The notes under the pieces were generated by a model. That model was not told the DNA's origin. It worked only from the letters and a program-made list of their open reading frames with translations, and did not search any database. A program made the translations under genes and the position numbers. 39,199 nucleotides of DNA from the IMG/VR virus record IMGVR_UViG_3300010354_000214, positions 1 through 39,199 of that record; one strand, written 5' to 3'. The stretch comes from a virus. Each line of letters opens with the position of its first letter. Positions within the stretch are counted from its first letter, which is position 1. Shown piece after piece: positions 7,485 to 15,358 of this stretch.

Positions 7485-8011
7485 TTAAATCGACAATCGG
7501 CTGCTCCGACACGGTTGCGGAGTGGCTTGCGTCTCTGGATAAATCCCAGAAGGACGCGTTTGTTCACTATGCGAAAAATTCGGCTAGTGATATTGAAGCT
7601 TATTTGTACGCTAGGTTTCTATCCCCAGGCTATGGCGGTAGTATAAGCGATCTAACTGCTTGGGTGCAGGAGAAATACCCTAAAGAAGATTTACGTAAAA
7701 TCTTATTAATAGAGATTGACAGTCTCCAAACAGACATTAAGAATGTTAGAGACATGACGTTGACGGGGATGTTAGATCATGCTACAGCAGCTACTAAGAT
7801 CTCCGCTCTTCAGAAAGAACTCCGTTCCCACATCCAGTCTGTTCGGGCTATTACTGACGGTTTGGATCGACGCGGTTTACTACTTGCCGGCGCCGACCGT
7901 TGTCTGCGGGAACTTATGCAGACATTGGATGGACAGCCGACCATCCAGGCTTTATTGGACGACGCCTCAATCCTGGTGTGGTCGACTCTGGAACGTGAAG
8001 AAAAGAGTTAA
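7481..8011 (+). CDS. Hypothetical helical protein, possible small terminase subunit
   Basis: 176 residues, starting with an ATGA overlap. The protein is almost entirely helical: an N-terminal segment (VAEWLASLDKSQKDAFVHYA), a possible HTH region (GGSISDLTAWVQEKYPKEDL), then a long coiled coil (IEIDSLQTDIKNVRDMTL; ATKISALQKELRSHIQSVR). A DNA-binding start followed by a coiled-coil oligomerisation part is the plan of small terminases. In plus-strand order it is the gene just before the large terminase, separated only by the minus-strand glycan pair. No direct homology is recognised, so the terminase idea is an inference. The gene ends inside a bidirectional hairpin. Confidence 0.45.
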   Translation: MIKSTIGCSDTVAEWLASLDKSQKDAFVHYAKNSASDIEAYLYARFLSPGYGGSISDLTAWVQEKYPKEDLRKILLIEIDSLQTDIKNVRDMTLTGMLDHATAATKISALQKELRSHIQSVRAITDGLDRRGLLLAGADRCLRELMQTLDGQPTIQALLDDASILVWSTLEREEKS

Positions 8012-8023
8012 TTGACTCTTTTT
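8001..8023. terminator. Bidirectional AT-rich terminator shared by convergent genes
   Basis: AAAAGAGT (8001-8008) and ACTCTTTT (8015-8022) form a perfect 8-bp stem with the loop TAATTG. Each strand carries a U-run on leaving the stem. The TTAA at 8008-8011 contains the stop codons of both convergent genes. The stem is AT-rich, so it would be only moderately strong. Confidence 0.6.
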
Positions 8024-9087
8024 AAGCGTCGCATGATGTTTTCTAAGGGGGTCCTAAAGATTCCCATGAAAGCATCGTTTACCCCCAGCGACATAACCAA
8101 ATCGGTGCCCTCAACATACGCGCCGAACGGCAAGATTACAGCAGGTTGAGTGGAAAGTGGATTCCCTGCGTAATCCGTCCACTGGATTAACTTGTCGTTT
8201 AACGACCCCGTAAACAGCGGGTTTTCATCGACATAGAGGATCTCCTTGAAATCCTTACTCGCGATGTAGCTACCTAGGTGATAAATCAAATAGTTCTGAC
8301 CCGAATCGCTGCGGGTCATGTGCTTCCAGTGATAAAACACCAGATGGCCGTAACCCAGATCAATAGGGGCAGTGGAGTTAAAGGTTGGGCACCCTTTACT
8401 GACCTGTTTAAGAGGCTCCGAGTCAGTCTCAATTCGAGGCAGTGATTCGCTCTCAATAACAAGAGGAACCGTGGAGTAAAGACAACTCAGCTGGTCCTTG
8501 TACGGGAAGAAGCACCAGTTTTTCTCTGGCTTCTCTTTATTTCTGTTTTCTCCAATTGGTGGGATTGCGGCGCTAACAGCCTCGCCGTTTTCATCCACGT
8601 AGCAAACGATAACTTTGGGGTTATCGAACAGATTTTTACCGCCTCGGTTATACCGACTCGCGTATGTGGAGGCGACAAACTGCACATATAGTTCGTCGTC
8701 CGGACCCACGAACAAGCGTGGATCCTCATAACTCAGTCGATGCGGTTTAGACCTTAACTTCTTTGTTCCGAGAATCGTTTCGTCATCAGCCAGCTGGCCG
8801 ATGTAAATATCGGTGTTCCCGTTATTTAAGTAAAAGTAGTTGCGATCGTATCTAAAGCCAAAGGGCTCCGGTTGCGATCTCCACGCGATGAAGGTTTTAT
8901 CCTTGTGTTGGATAATGCTGGGACTGAAGTTAGCTACAGCGTTATCCGGTAGCCCTTTGGTAATTCGAGTGAAGGTGCCGCCAAGGTTTTCGGCTTGACG
9001 GTAAACACTGGGAACTCCTTCTTCCTCCTGTTTAAGAGGAAACAGGCAATCACTGTAAGCGTGATAAAAACGGTGAGTTGTTTGCAT
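8008..9087 (-). CDS. Beta-propeller glycosidase-like protein (GH130/GH43-like)
   Basis: 359 residues when started at the ATG at 9087 (MQTTHRFYHAY), two bases after the stop of the upstream glycosyltransferase gene; the frame extends further upstream but would overlap that gene. The segments VANFSPSIIQHKDKTFIAWR, NTDIYIGQL and LSYEDPRLFVGPDDELY repeat the strand pattern of five-bladed beta-propellers of GH130-type mannoside phosphorylases and related glycosidases, where the EDPR region lies in the active site. It may cut or modify a glycan, or serve as a sugar-binding propeller. Substrate and activity cannot be told. It forms a two-gene minus-strand unit with the GT4 enzyme. Confidence 0.6.
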   Translation of the reverse strand: MQTTHRFYHAYSDCLFPLKQEEEGVPSVYRQAENLGGTFTRITKGLPDNAVANFSPSIIQHKDKTFIAWRSQPEPFGFRYDRNYFYLNNGNTDIYIGQLADDETILGTKKLRSKPHRLSYEDPRLFVGPDDELYVQFVASTYASRYNRGGKNLFDNPKVIVCYVDENGEAVSAAIPPIGENRNKEKPEKNWCFFPYKDQLSCLYSTVPLVIESESLPRIETDSEPLKQVSKGCPTFNSTAPIDLGYGHLVFYHWKHMTRSDSGQNYLIYHLGSYIASKDFKEILYVDENPLFTGSLNDKLIQWTDYAGNPLSTQPAVILPFGAYVEGTDLVMSLGVNDAFMGIFRTPLENIMRRLKRVN

Positions 9088-9089
9088 GA

Positions 9090-10262
9090 TCAAGCCAGGA
9101 GATCTTCGACAGCTTTGGAGAAACCTAGAGCGATATGTTCCCAGCGGTACTCTTTTCGTTGTGTTACCGCGTAGCACGAGTCGGCCACTTCTTTATAAGT
9201 GCTTTGGTCGTAATACAACTCGTTTAGCAGAGACACCATGTGATCGATACTGACCAACCCTCTTTCCACGCCGAGGTCTTTATCGGTCACCCACGAGGAG
9301 ATGTCGGCAAGCATCCCAGCTTCATCCCAGATGTCAGCGCAGACAGTGTGGTTGGGGACAATCTGTGGTTTTCGGCAACTCGCATGTTCGAAACTAACCA
9401 ACCCCCAACCTTCACCATCCGCTGTATTAATACCTACGTCGCAGGCGTTATAGATACGGTTAAGTACTTCGTCAGACGGAGCAGCAATATAGTTGATATT
9501 ATGCGAGGTCATGACCAAGCGTTTGTGGTCATCGAGACCCTGCGCTGACATCTCCTTCTTAAACAGCGGAATAACATCCCAACCCAGATCTTTTGCACTC
9601 ATGTGCAAATACAACATGGTGTCGGGTTTATCGACCGCGAATTTGGAGAAAGCTTTAATCGTTAGATCAATGCGCTTGCGGGGCTGGTTTCTATTGGCGT
9701 TTAATACGATGAATTTATCTTTAGGGAGTCCTAATTGATCTCGGGCTTCATCCCTGGGCATGGGTTTGAACCGGCCTGTGTCCACGCCATGTGGCAGAAC
9801 ACCTAGTCGCTTGGCTGGAACTTTCTGCTGGATGATGCGTTGAGCGCTATTGATGGTAAATGTGATGGCCATATCCCAGTAAGGGATATTGCGTAACATA
9901 TCCGGCAAATAAGACTGACTATCTACCGGGAAGTAAACAATGAATTTAAATTTGTATTTTTCTTGAAGGAACTGAGCTTGTTCCCAAACCTGATTGGCGA
10001 CCCAAATATCGTTTAGGCAGATATAAATATCTGGTCTTACCTTGTCGATAATCTCAGGGATACGCGGCAGACCGAATCGATCCGGGCAGTTGACGTTTGC
10101 CGCTGGGTAAATCTTGTACGGATAATCGTGTGGGTCGCCGCTGTAATTGATGCCTAATACGTGTACTTCATGGTCTTTACTCAGGTGCTCTAGTACACTA
10201 TGTGTTACTCGACCAAATCCTGTATTACTACAAGCATCACCGTGCCAAAGAATCCTGGCCAT
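9090..10262 (-). CDS. Glycosyltransferase family 4 (GT-B fold)
   Basis: 390 residues. The N-terminal domain starts with the acceptor-binding HGDACSNTGFGRVTHSVL (glycine-rich loop), the linker has LGVLPHGVDTGRFKP, the donor domain begins IVLNANRNQPRKRIDLTI, and the GT4 E-x7-E motif is complete in GEGWGLVSFEHASC (Glu284 and Glu292). It transfers a sugar from a nucleotide sugar with retention of configuration, in the cytoplasm. The start ATG faces the terminase gene across 53 bases. Phage GT4 enzymes modify phage DNA, phage proteins or host surface sugars; which applies is unknown. Partner of the propeller gene downstream. Confidence 0.88.
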   Translation of the reverse strand: MARILWHGDACSNTGFGRVTHSVLEHLSKDHEVHVLGINYSGDPHDYPYKIYPAANVNCPDRFGLPRIPEIIDKVRPDIYICLNDIWVANQVWEQAQFLQEKYKFKFIVYFPVDSQSYLPDMLRNIPYWDMAITFTINSAQRIIQQKVPAKRLGVLPHGVDTGRFKPMPRDEARDQLGLPKDKFIVLNANRNQPRKRIDLTIKAFSKFAVDKPDTMLYLHMSAKDLGWDVIPLFKKEMSAQGLDDHKRLVMTSHNINYIAAPSDEVLNRIYNACDVGINTADGEGWGLVSFEHASCRKPQIVPNHTVCADIWDEAGMLADISSWVTDKDLGVERGLVSIDHMVSLLNELYYDQSTYKEVADSCYAVTQRKEYRWEHIALGFSKAVEDLLA

Positions 10263-10315
10263 TCAGATGTAGAATTTCAATACGGCTAATATAGCAACAT
10301 TGTCAGCTTACTGAT

Positions 10316-11836
10316 ATGCCCAGTCGGGAAACCTTTGCCTATCGGCGCGGTGCTCAAATGCGGGCACTTCGGGCACAAGAGGATACATCAACAAACGTAG
10401 GAAGTATCTACTCTAAGGCGCGTGATGATTTTCATACGTTCTGTACTATTCTAGATAAACCCCCAGCAAAGCACATGCTGGAGTGGCACCAACATTTGAT
10501 CACTGGAGAGTCGAATAAGTACCTGCTGGATATCGCTGGGCCAAATCTGGATATTCTTGCCCCACGGGGTTCGGCTAAATCCACGGTATTAAACCTATTT
10601 ACCGCGTGGATTATAGGTAGGCACACAACTGCAAAGCTTCCTCTGCAGATCATCTATGTGTCTTATAACATCGCCACCGCAATCCCAAAGAGTCGGATTA
10701 TTCGTCAAATTATTGATTCTTCGGAGTACCGCAAGGTTTTCCCGCGTGTTCAGTTAAAAGCGGGTATGCAGTCAGATATTGGTTGGTCTATCGACTTTGA
10801 TTTTGCAGGCATCCCCCGCGTGGGTGATGAAGAATTTACGTTGAGGGCGGCGGGTCTCCGAGGCTCGATTACTTCGAAACGTGCTCACCTCGTTATCGTT
10901 GATGACCCTATTAAATCCAGCGCAGATATTAAAAACCCGGCAATCCGGGACGAGATGAATAACAACTGGTCTTCAGTTATTGCGCCGATTATTTTCGAAG
11001 GTGGTCGTTCTATTTGTCTGGGTACTCGATTCCACCCGTTAGATATTCATAAGACTATGTTTGTGCCCTCTAAAGGGTGGAAGCAGGTTACACAAGAAGC
11101 TATTACGTATAACAACATGGGGGACCCGGTCAGTTATTGGCCTGAGCAATGGTCCACCGAATACCTATTGGGACAAAAAGAGTTAGATCCTGTTGCTTTT
11201 GCCTTCCAGTACCAACAACAACCTGTGATGACCTCTGATCTGGTTGTTTCACCGGATCTGTTAGTTAAAAGTGAAGTTGTTACAGAGTTCGATTCACTTG
11301 CTGTGGGCATCGACTTGTCCGCCAGTAAAAACGAAACGAGTGACTACACAGCATTTGTTCTTGGCGGCCGTCTAGGGGATAAGTACTACATCATCGATGC
11401 GCATCAGTGCCGGAGTATCGGCAACTTAGAGAAAATAGATTTGCTTTGTGACATGCTCTTGGAGTGGGGTATCCTCACCAAGCAAGATGATGTATTCTAC
11501 CCAACATACTCTACGGTTACTCTCGTCGTTGAGTCTGTAGCGTACCAAGCTTCGTTAGCCGCTGACTTGCGGCGGGTTCTCATTAATGAAAGAGAACTGA
11601 GCAACTTACATATTCATGAGATTAAAGGATTTAGAGGGGATAAGATCGCACGATTCCGGGGAACTCTAGGTCTGTTGGAAAACAAAAAAGTGACTTTTAA
11701 CAAATATCGTAAGTTCGACGCACTCTTCGACCAGCTGATTAACGTTGGTGCGACTGCGCACGACGACCTCTTGGACGCTTACGTTTGGTTGATCACGTTT
11801 TTACAGAAGCGTGGGAACTTCTCGATTGAGTACTGA
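10316..11836 (+). CDS. Terminase large subunit (packaging ATPase/nuclease)
   Basis: 506 residues. The ATPase domain has a variant Walker A, APRGSAKST (82-90), Walker B LVIVDD (192-197) and the coupling motif CLGTR (234-238). The RNase H-like nuclease domain has three acidic sites: GIDLS (Asp333), VVESV (Glu406) and HDDLLDA (Asp483/484). The protein drives DNA into the prohead and cuts it. The start ATG is 53 bases from the divergent GT4 gene. The length and order of motifs fit a complete enzyme. The Arg-Gly-Ser-Ala-Lys-Ser loop resembles large terminases of cyanophages and some podoviruses rather than T4. Confidence 0.93.
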   Translation: MPSRETFAYRRGAQMRALRAQEDTSTNVGSIYSKARDDFHTFCTILDKPPAKHMLEWHQHLITGESNKYLLDIAGPNLDILAPRGSAKSTVLNLFTAWIIGRHTTAKLPLQIIYVSYNIATAIPKSRIIRQIIDSSEYRKVFPRVQLKAGMQSDIGWSIDFDFAGIPRVGDEEFTLRAAGLRGSITSKRAHLVIVDDPIKSSADIKNPAIRDEMNNNWSSVIAPIIFEGGRSICLGTRFHPLDIHKTMFVPSKGWKQVTQEAITYNNMGDPVSYWPEQWSTEYLLGQKELDPVAFAFQYQQQPVMTSDLVVSPDLLVKSEVVTEFDSLAVGIDLSASKNETSDYTAFVLGGRLGDKYYIIDAHQCRSIGNLEKIDLLCDMLLEWGILTKQDDVFYPTYSTVTLVVESVAYQASLAADLRRVLINERELSNLHIHEIKGFRGDKIARFRGTLGLLENKKVTFNKYRKFDALFDQLINVGATAHDDLLDAYVWLITFLQKRGNFSIEY

Positions 11837-11838
11837 TA

Positions 11839-12714
11839 ATGAATCAAAAAATCTGGGTTGCTATTACAGCCCACAACCCCCTCGGCAGACTTAATTCCCT
11901 TGTAAACGTAATTAGTCCTTACGAGAAGTATCCATTTGAAGTACATATTCGTATCTATATAAATTATGAAGCTCAAGATGATGTTGAACTACTAGAAAAA
12001 CTTTTATCTGCCTTCGCAAAGTTAAAAATAGAGGTTGTCGTAGCTTCTCCTGGTTATGAAGGCTGGTATTTAACTTGGGCGCATAAAACTGATCTAGCTT
12101 TAGCTGTTTTAAATAAACAAGCAGACTTTTATATTTACCAAGAAAATGACATGGTTATACCGCTTAATAGTTTCAACTATTGGCTGCGGTGGAAACCAAG
12201 ATTAAACCGAATGGGTTTCGAGCCCGGTTTTATTCGGTACGAAACGTATAACGGCCTTAAGGTCCCGTTTGATAATCACTATGTATATAGTCTAACAAAG
12301 GAGACACCCAGCATTTGGGGGGATAAAGGATTCAACGTAACGAAATTTTTGGTAATCGATCACGTTGTGCAGTTCTTTGTTCAGGTCGCTAGCCCGTATT
12401 ACGGAGCGATGATCCTGGACCAGTCAGACGCAGATCGATACATCCGTTCAGACAGTTACGATCCGGAGAAAAGCTACCAAAAAGTTGGTATCCGTAACTG
12501 GCCTATCGCCGACCGCAGTTCGATGGGCTTAGCTTTTGAGGATATACCGGAAGGTCACGAGCACCGACGCTGCATTCCTTTAATTCGGGAACACGGTGTC
12601 TACAAACCTCATGAAGACTGCCTTTTAAAACACGATGATCTTAAGTACGCGCCCGAACTTCATGAGAAGTTGGGATACGTAATAGACTGTAATAAGATGT
12701 TCAGGCTCGGTTAA
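11839..12714 (+). CDS. Glycosyltransferase-like protein (GT-A type)
   Basis: 291 residues, starting two bases after the terminase stop. It begins with IWVAITAHNPLGRL, followed by ISPYEKYPFEVHIRIYIN, and has FYIYQENDMVIP near residue 96-107, which takes the place of a DXD metal site, then GFEPGFIRYE, a motif of a glycosyltransferase-like family seen in eukaryotic and phage proteins. The C-terminal part (LAFEDIPEGHEHRRCIPL) contains charged residues suited to an acceptor site. A sugar-transfer role is likely, but donor and acceptor are unknown. The stop overlaps the ATG of the small gene downstream. Confidence 0.65.
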   Translation: MNQKIWVAITAHNPLGRLNSLVNVISPYEKYPFEVHIRIYINYEAQDDVELLEKLLSAFAKLKIEVVVASPGYEGWYLTWAHKTDLALAVLNKQADFYIYQENDMVIPLNSFNYWLRWKPRLNRMGFEPGFIRYETYNGLKVPFDNHYVYSLTKETPSIWGDKGFNVTKFLVIDHVVQFFVQVASPYYGAMILDQSDADRYIRSDSYDPEKSYQKVGIRNWPIADRSSMGLAFEDIPEGHEHRRCIPLIREHGVYKPHEDCLLKHDDLKYAPELHEKLGYVIDCNKMFRLG

Positions 12715-12863
12715 TGGTCCCGCGTGGGGCAGAATTTGTAGCTGTCTGCTATATCCTTCGCGGTACACATACTTGCACAACAGTCAGGCGAGAGGATGCC
12801 TATAGACTGAGAGCCCACATCGAAGCTTCGAATGGAACCATCTACTGGTTCAATCCCGGTTGA
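12714..12863 (+). CDS. Small hypothetical protein (49 aa)
   Basis: The ATG overlaps the preceding stop as TAATG, and the frame runs to TGA 12861-12863. It encodes a compact basic protein (VPRGAEFVAVCYILRGTH, REDAYRLRAHIEASNG, then TIYWFNPG). It fills the space before the next gene and overlaps it by 32 bases. The ending, with a helix followed by TIYWFNP, looks like a small folded domain. Function unknown; the call rests on the coupled start and on protein-like composition. Confidence 0.55.
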   Translation: MVPRGAEFVAVCYILRGTHTCTTVRREDAYRLRAHIEASNGTIYWFNPG

Positions 12864-13068
12864 TCCTGCGGTTAAGCCTAATTATTACAGGAAGGACGGT
12901 TTAGAGTGTTACGATGCACAGAAAGCTTCTGTAGGTTTAGTTAAATTTCAAGGTTATTTAGAGTGCTGTATTTATAAGTATTTATGGCGCTGGGAAGATA
13001 AAAACGGAAAACAGGATCTGGAAAAAGCTGCTGAATATCTGGCTAAACTTATAGAAACACTCGATTGA
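12832..13068 (+). CDS. DUF3310 (SaV-like) nucleotide kinase-related small protein
   Basis: 78 residues. KPNYYRKDGLECYDAQKA, then LECCIYKYLWRWEDKNGKQD and LEKAAEYLAKLIETL is the complete DUF3310 pattern, a small helical domain common in phages and sometimes annotated as protein SaV or nucleotide-kinase-like. The real biochemical role is not established. No better start is present than the ATG at 12832, which overlaps the previous small gene. The following gene starts right after the stop. Confidence 0.85.
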   Translation: MEPSTGSIPVDPAVKPNYYRKDGLECYDAQKASVGLVKFQGYLECCIYKYLWRWEDKNGKQDLEKAAEYLAKLIETLD

Positions 13069-13069
13069 T

Positions 13070-13354
13070 ATGGACGTTAGGGCTTTCGGTTCTGTTTACG
13101 GGCAAACAGCCTCACTTCCCTACGCGAGTGGTTTCGGTTGGGCACCCGCTGGCGGTCGTCAGAATTTTGCTGCCTGCCGCGCAATTTTTATTGAAGCTAA
13201 AGCTTCTGGCAGTAAAGATTATTTGTCTGTAGAGCTGTCAGACGCTCCAGGTCAGGTGTCCACAGCGATTAACTTAGAGGGTAATACTCTTATTCCTATT
13301 TCCTGTACCGCACTTGTTAGTGGTTCCGTCCAGGGTGTCTTCGTTCTCTACTAA
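13070..13354 (+). CDS. Small beta-rich virion-type protein
   Basis: 94 residues with alternating hydrophobic and small residues: CRAIFIEAKASGSKDYLSVE, STAINLEGNTLIPISCTALV and a hydrophobic end GSVQGVFVLY. I associate this order (a charged strand, then a 'lipis' strand, then a final hydrophobic strand) with small capsid-surface or head-tail proteins in phages. No firm family name. The stop overlaps the next ATG (TAATG), and the gene belongs to the string of small genes before the portal. Confidence 0.5.
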   Translation: MDVRAFGSVYGQTASLPYASGFGWAPAGGRQNFAACRAIFIEAKASGSKDYLSVELSDAPGQVSTAINLEGNTLIPISCTALVSGSVQGVFVLY

Positions 13355-13581
13355 TGGCTGAGATCGCTAAGAAAAAAGACCCTGAAAAATGGGCAAGAGC
13401 GAAAGCTAAAGCACGAGCAAAACTCGGCGGACACAGTGCCCGTGCAATGCAATTAGCTACAAAGTACTATAAGGAAGCGGGCGGTCGTTACGAGGGTAAA
13501 AAATCCTCAGAGAATCGGCTAAGTCGCTGGTCCAAAGAGGATTGGCAGACTCGCGAAGAGTACGAAAAATCCAAAGATTGA
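13354..13581 (+). CDS. Small basic phage protein (DUF5872-like)
   Basis: 75 residues, very rich in Lys, Arg and Ala. The pattern KKDPEKWARAKAKARAKLG, then SARAMQLATKYYKEAGGRY and SRWSKEDWQTR is one I recall from conserved small proteins of large viruses and phages, listed as DUF5872-like; function unknown. It could bind nucleic acid given its charge. It overlaps the previous gene by one base and is two bases from the next, within a tightly packed run. Confidence 0.6.
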   Translation: MAEIAKKKDPEKWARAKAKARAKLGGHSARAMQLATKYYKEAGGRYEGKKSSENRLSRWSKEDWQTREEYEKSKD

Positions 13582-13582
13582 C

Positions 13583-13774
13583 ATGGATCTAACCACGCTG
13601 ATCTCCGCACTATCCGGTGGCGACAGTTATCGCGAAAAAAGCGGCCTGCCCGAGTTCGAGGACATTACCTCGTATATGTCTGCAAAAGTTGATCCTGATG
13701 TGATGCAGATGAAGGATCTACTTATTGCTAAAGCTCTGTCGGATAAACACCTGAAGGCTGGAGTTATTGACTGA
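13583..13774 (+). CDS. Small hypothetical protein
   Basis: 63 residues, acidic and helical (DLTTLISALSGGDSYREKSG; VDPDVMQMKDLLIAKALS). The GTLISALSGG-like start resembles short head or connector accessory proteins, but no family is recognised. Its TGA overlaps the ATG of the following basic protein as TGATG, so the two are probably translated together. Confidence 0.5.
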   Translation: MDLTTLISALSGGDSYREKSGLPEFEDITSYMSAKVDPDVMQMKDLLIAKALSDKHLKAGVID

Positions 13775-13989
13775 TGGCGGATTTAGCTCGCGAAAAAGGA
13801 CGTACCGAACGGTATCTTCCCAGATCCGCGTGGGCAAGTCTGTCTGCTGAGGAACGCCGTGCAACTGATGAGAAAAAGAAGCGAGCTACTGCCGGTGATA
13901 AACCTGTGAATACTCAGGTTCCAAACACTCAGGCAGCTCGCGAAGCACGCCGCCGCGCTTCTGAGTACATTAAAAGTAAGAAATCGTAA
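13774..13989 (+). CDS. Small basic phage protein
   Basis: 71 residues, about one third charged. It begins LAREKGRTERYLPRSAWASL, followed by EERRATDEKKKRATAGDK and a lysine-rich end. The RTERYLPRSAW segment with ATDEKKK looks like the C-terminal part of the small basic phage proteins of the kind encoded at 13354, so the two neighbours may be a split or duplicated pair. Function unknown, possibly nucleic-acid binding. Confidence 0.55.
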   Translation: MADLAREKGRTERYLPRSAWASLSAEERRATDEKKKRATAGDKPVNTQVPNTQAAREARRRASEYIKSKKS

Positions 13990-13993
13990 ATTA

Positions 13994-14320
13994 ATGGATC
14001 CTTTTTCCCGCGCTGGTTCTTTCTTTTCGAAAGCATTTGATGAGCAGGCTAATGCCGCAAATCAACAGGTGAAAGCCCAGCGTACAGGTATGCAGGATGC
14101 TCGATATGACGCAGATCAGGACGGATACAGTTTTTCTGGACCAGTCCCACCGCAAGATGGGCCTTACGGGGATAATGAGAGCCCTGTTTCCGGCTCGCCT
14201 GACTTTCTGGAGTCGATGAAGTCGGATATGTTGGCTCAAGCTCGGGCAAAACGACGGGCGGAGACCCCTACTATCGCTGCTCGCGCGGGGAACGGCATCA
14301 ATACAGCAGTTCGGTACTAA
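13994..14320 (+). CDS. Hypothetical protein, low complexity
   Basis: 108 residues. FSRAGSFFSKAFDEQANAAN starts a short amphipathic part, then comes a Gln/Asp/Gly/Pro-rich disordered middle, and the end is Ala/Arg-rich (LAQARAKRRAETPTIAARA). No domain is recognised. The antisense frame of similar length (13991-14323) is a shadow. Position just before the GT17 and portal genes suggests a minor virion or assembly protein, but nothing in the sequence proves it. Confidence 0.5.
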   Translation: MDPFSRAGSFFSKAFDEQANAANQQVKAQRTGMQDARYDADQDGYSFSGPVPPQDGPYGDNESPVSGSPDFLESMKSDMLAQARAKRRAETPTIAARAGNGINTAVRY

Positions 14321-14344
14321 CATAGTGGCAGTTGACTGCCTGCC

Positions 14345-15187
14345 GTGCTGTTTGATTGTTTCCTTTATTTTGATGAGAAAGAGCTTTTAGAGCTCCGTAT
14401 CAATATCCTTAAAGATATTGTAGATGGTTTTATAATTACAGATGCAAATAGGACGTTCAAAGGCGATCCTAAGCCTTTTACGTGCGTAGATACTATCCGT
14501 GAACTGGGTCTTCCTGAGGACAAAATCCAAGTTTTACACGTCGAATTACCTTCGAAAGAGGAAATTCCAAACCCGTGGGCACGAGAGTACGCTCAACGGG
14601 ACGCTCTAGCGGTCGGAATGAGGATGACACCGCCCGATTCGGTGTTTTTCTTCAGTGATGTTGACGAAATACCCAAACCTGATGCCTTATTAGAGGCTGC
14701 GCGTCTTGCTCAGTTGTCACCGGAGCGTTGTTTCCGTCTTTCGATGCCTATGTTTTACGGTCGGGCAGATTTACGCGTCGTTGATCCAGAGCAAAACGAT
14801 AAAAAACCGCCTACAAACTGGGTTTGCGGCACAATCGTGCTGCACGATCACTTAGATCAAACACTTTCGCAGATCCGCCGTAATCCAAACGATGTTGTTT
14901 ACGGTAATTGCGACGCTGGTTGGCATTTCAGCTGGATGGGTGACGCTGCACGTATGAAGCGTAAGGTCACTTCCTTCTCTCACTGTTATGACGACATCCC
15001 TAATGCTGTTGCCCCGGCTTATAGCCAGGAAATGTTGGATCATTTAGACGCGTATAAGCCCACGGCGGGTGGTAACGATCCGTTAGGGCGTACTGATCAC
15101 ATTCTTATTGATTATCCCCATGAGCTTTTGCCTTCTGAGCTGTTTAAAATAGAGCGAGTGAAGAATTATCTGCTGCCCGATGTCTAA
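14345..15187 (+). CDS. Glycosyltransferase family 17 (beta-1,4-N-acetylglucosaminyltransferase-like)
   Basis: 280 residues from GTG 14345. It matches the GT17 plan: LFDCFLYFDEKELLELRIN at the start, DGFIITDANRTFKG, the donor-site FFFSDVDEIPKPDALL with the DVD metal motif near residues 102-104, and NCDAGWHFSWMGDAARMKRK then TSFSHCYDD. Eukaryotic members add bisecting GlcNAc; bacterial and phage members act on unknown glycans. No membrane anchor is seen, so it should be cytoplasmic. The last 8 bases overlap the next small gene. This is the most securely named of the glycosyltransferases in the window. Confidence 0.88.
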   Translation: MLFDCFLYFDEKELLELRINILKDIVDGFIITDANRTFKGDPKPFTCVDTIRELGLPEDKIQVLHVELPSKEEIPNPWAREYAQRDALAVGMRMTPPDSVFFFSDVDEIPKPDALLEAARLAQLSPERCFRLSMPMFYGRADLRVVDPEQNDKKPPTNWVCGTIVLHDHLDQTLSQIRRNPNDVVYGNCDAGWHFSWMGDAARMKRKVTSFSHCYDDIPNAVAPAYSQEMLDHLDAYKPTAGGNDPLGRTDHILIDYPHELLPSELFKIERVKNYLLPDV

Positions 15188-15329
15188 AGGTATGCCTGAG
15201 GGCCTTCGTAAGCACTTCGAAGAGAAAGAAGGTAAGGAGGGTAAGAAAGAAGAGCATAAGGAAGCTCTACGTAAGGCCCGCAGAGCTAAGATGAAGCGTC
15301 GCGCAGAGAAGGAAGCCCCTAAAAGCTGA
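15180..15329 (+). CDS. Small highly charged protein (49 aa)
   Basis: ATG 15180 overlaps the end of the GT17 gene and the frame closes with TGA at 15327-15329. The protein is mostly Lys, Glu and Arg (KGMPEGLRKHFEEKEGKEGK, ALRKARRAKMKRRAEKE) and should be a single charged helix. The portal gene follows after 29 bases. Short basic helical proteins of this kind are common beside capsid genes; nucleic-acid or scaffold contacts are possible but unproven. Confidence 0.55.
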   Translation: MSKGMPEGLRKHFEEKEGKEGKKEEHKEALRKARRAKMKRRAEKEAPKS

Positions 15330-15358
15330 TTTAAACTACCAGAAAGGGAACAACCCTA

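Noticed and set aside
13991-14323. Antisense frame of 110 residues opposite the small gene 13994-14320
   Set aside because: Same extent as the plus-strand gene and low-quality composition; the plus-strand frame fits the packed gene order.
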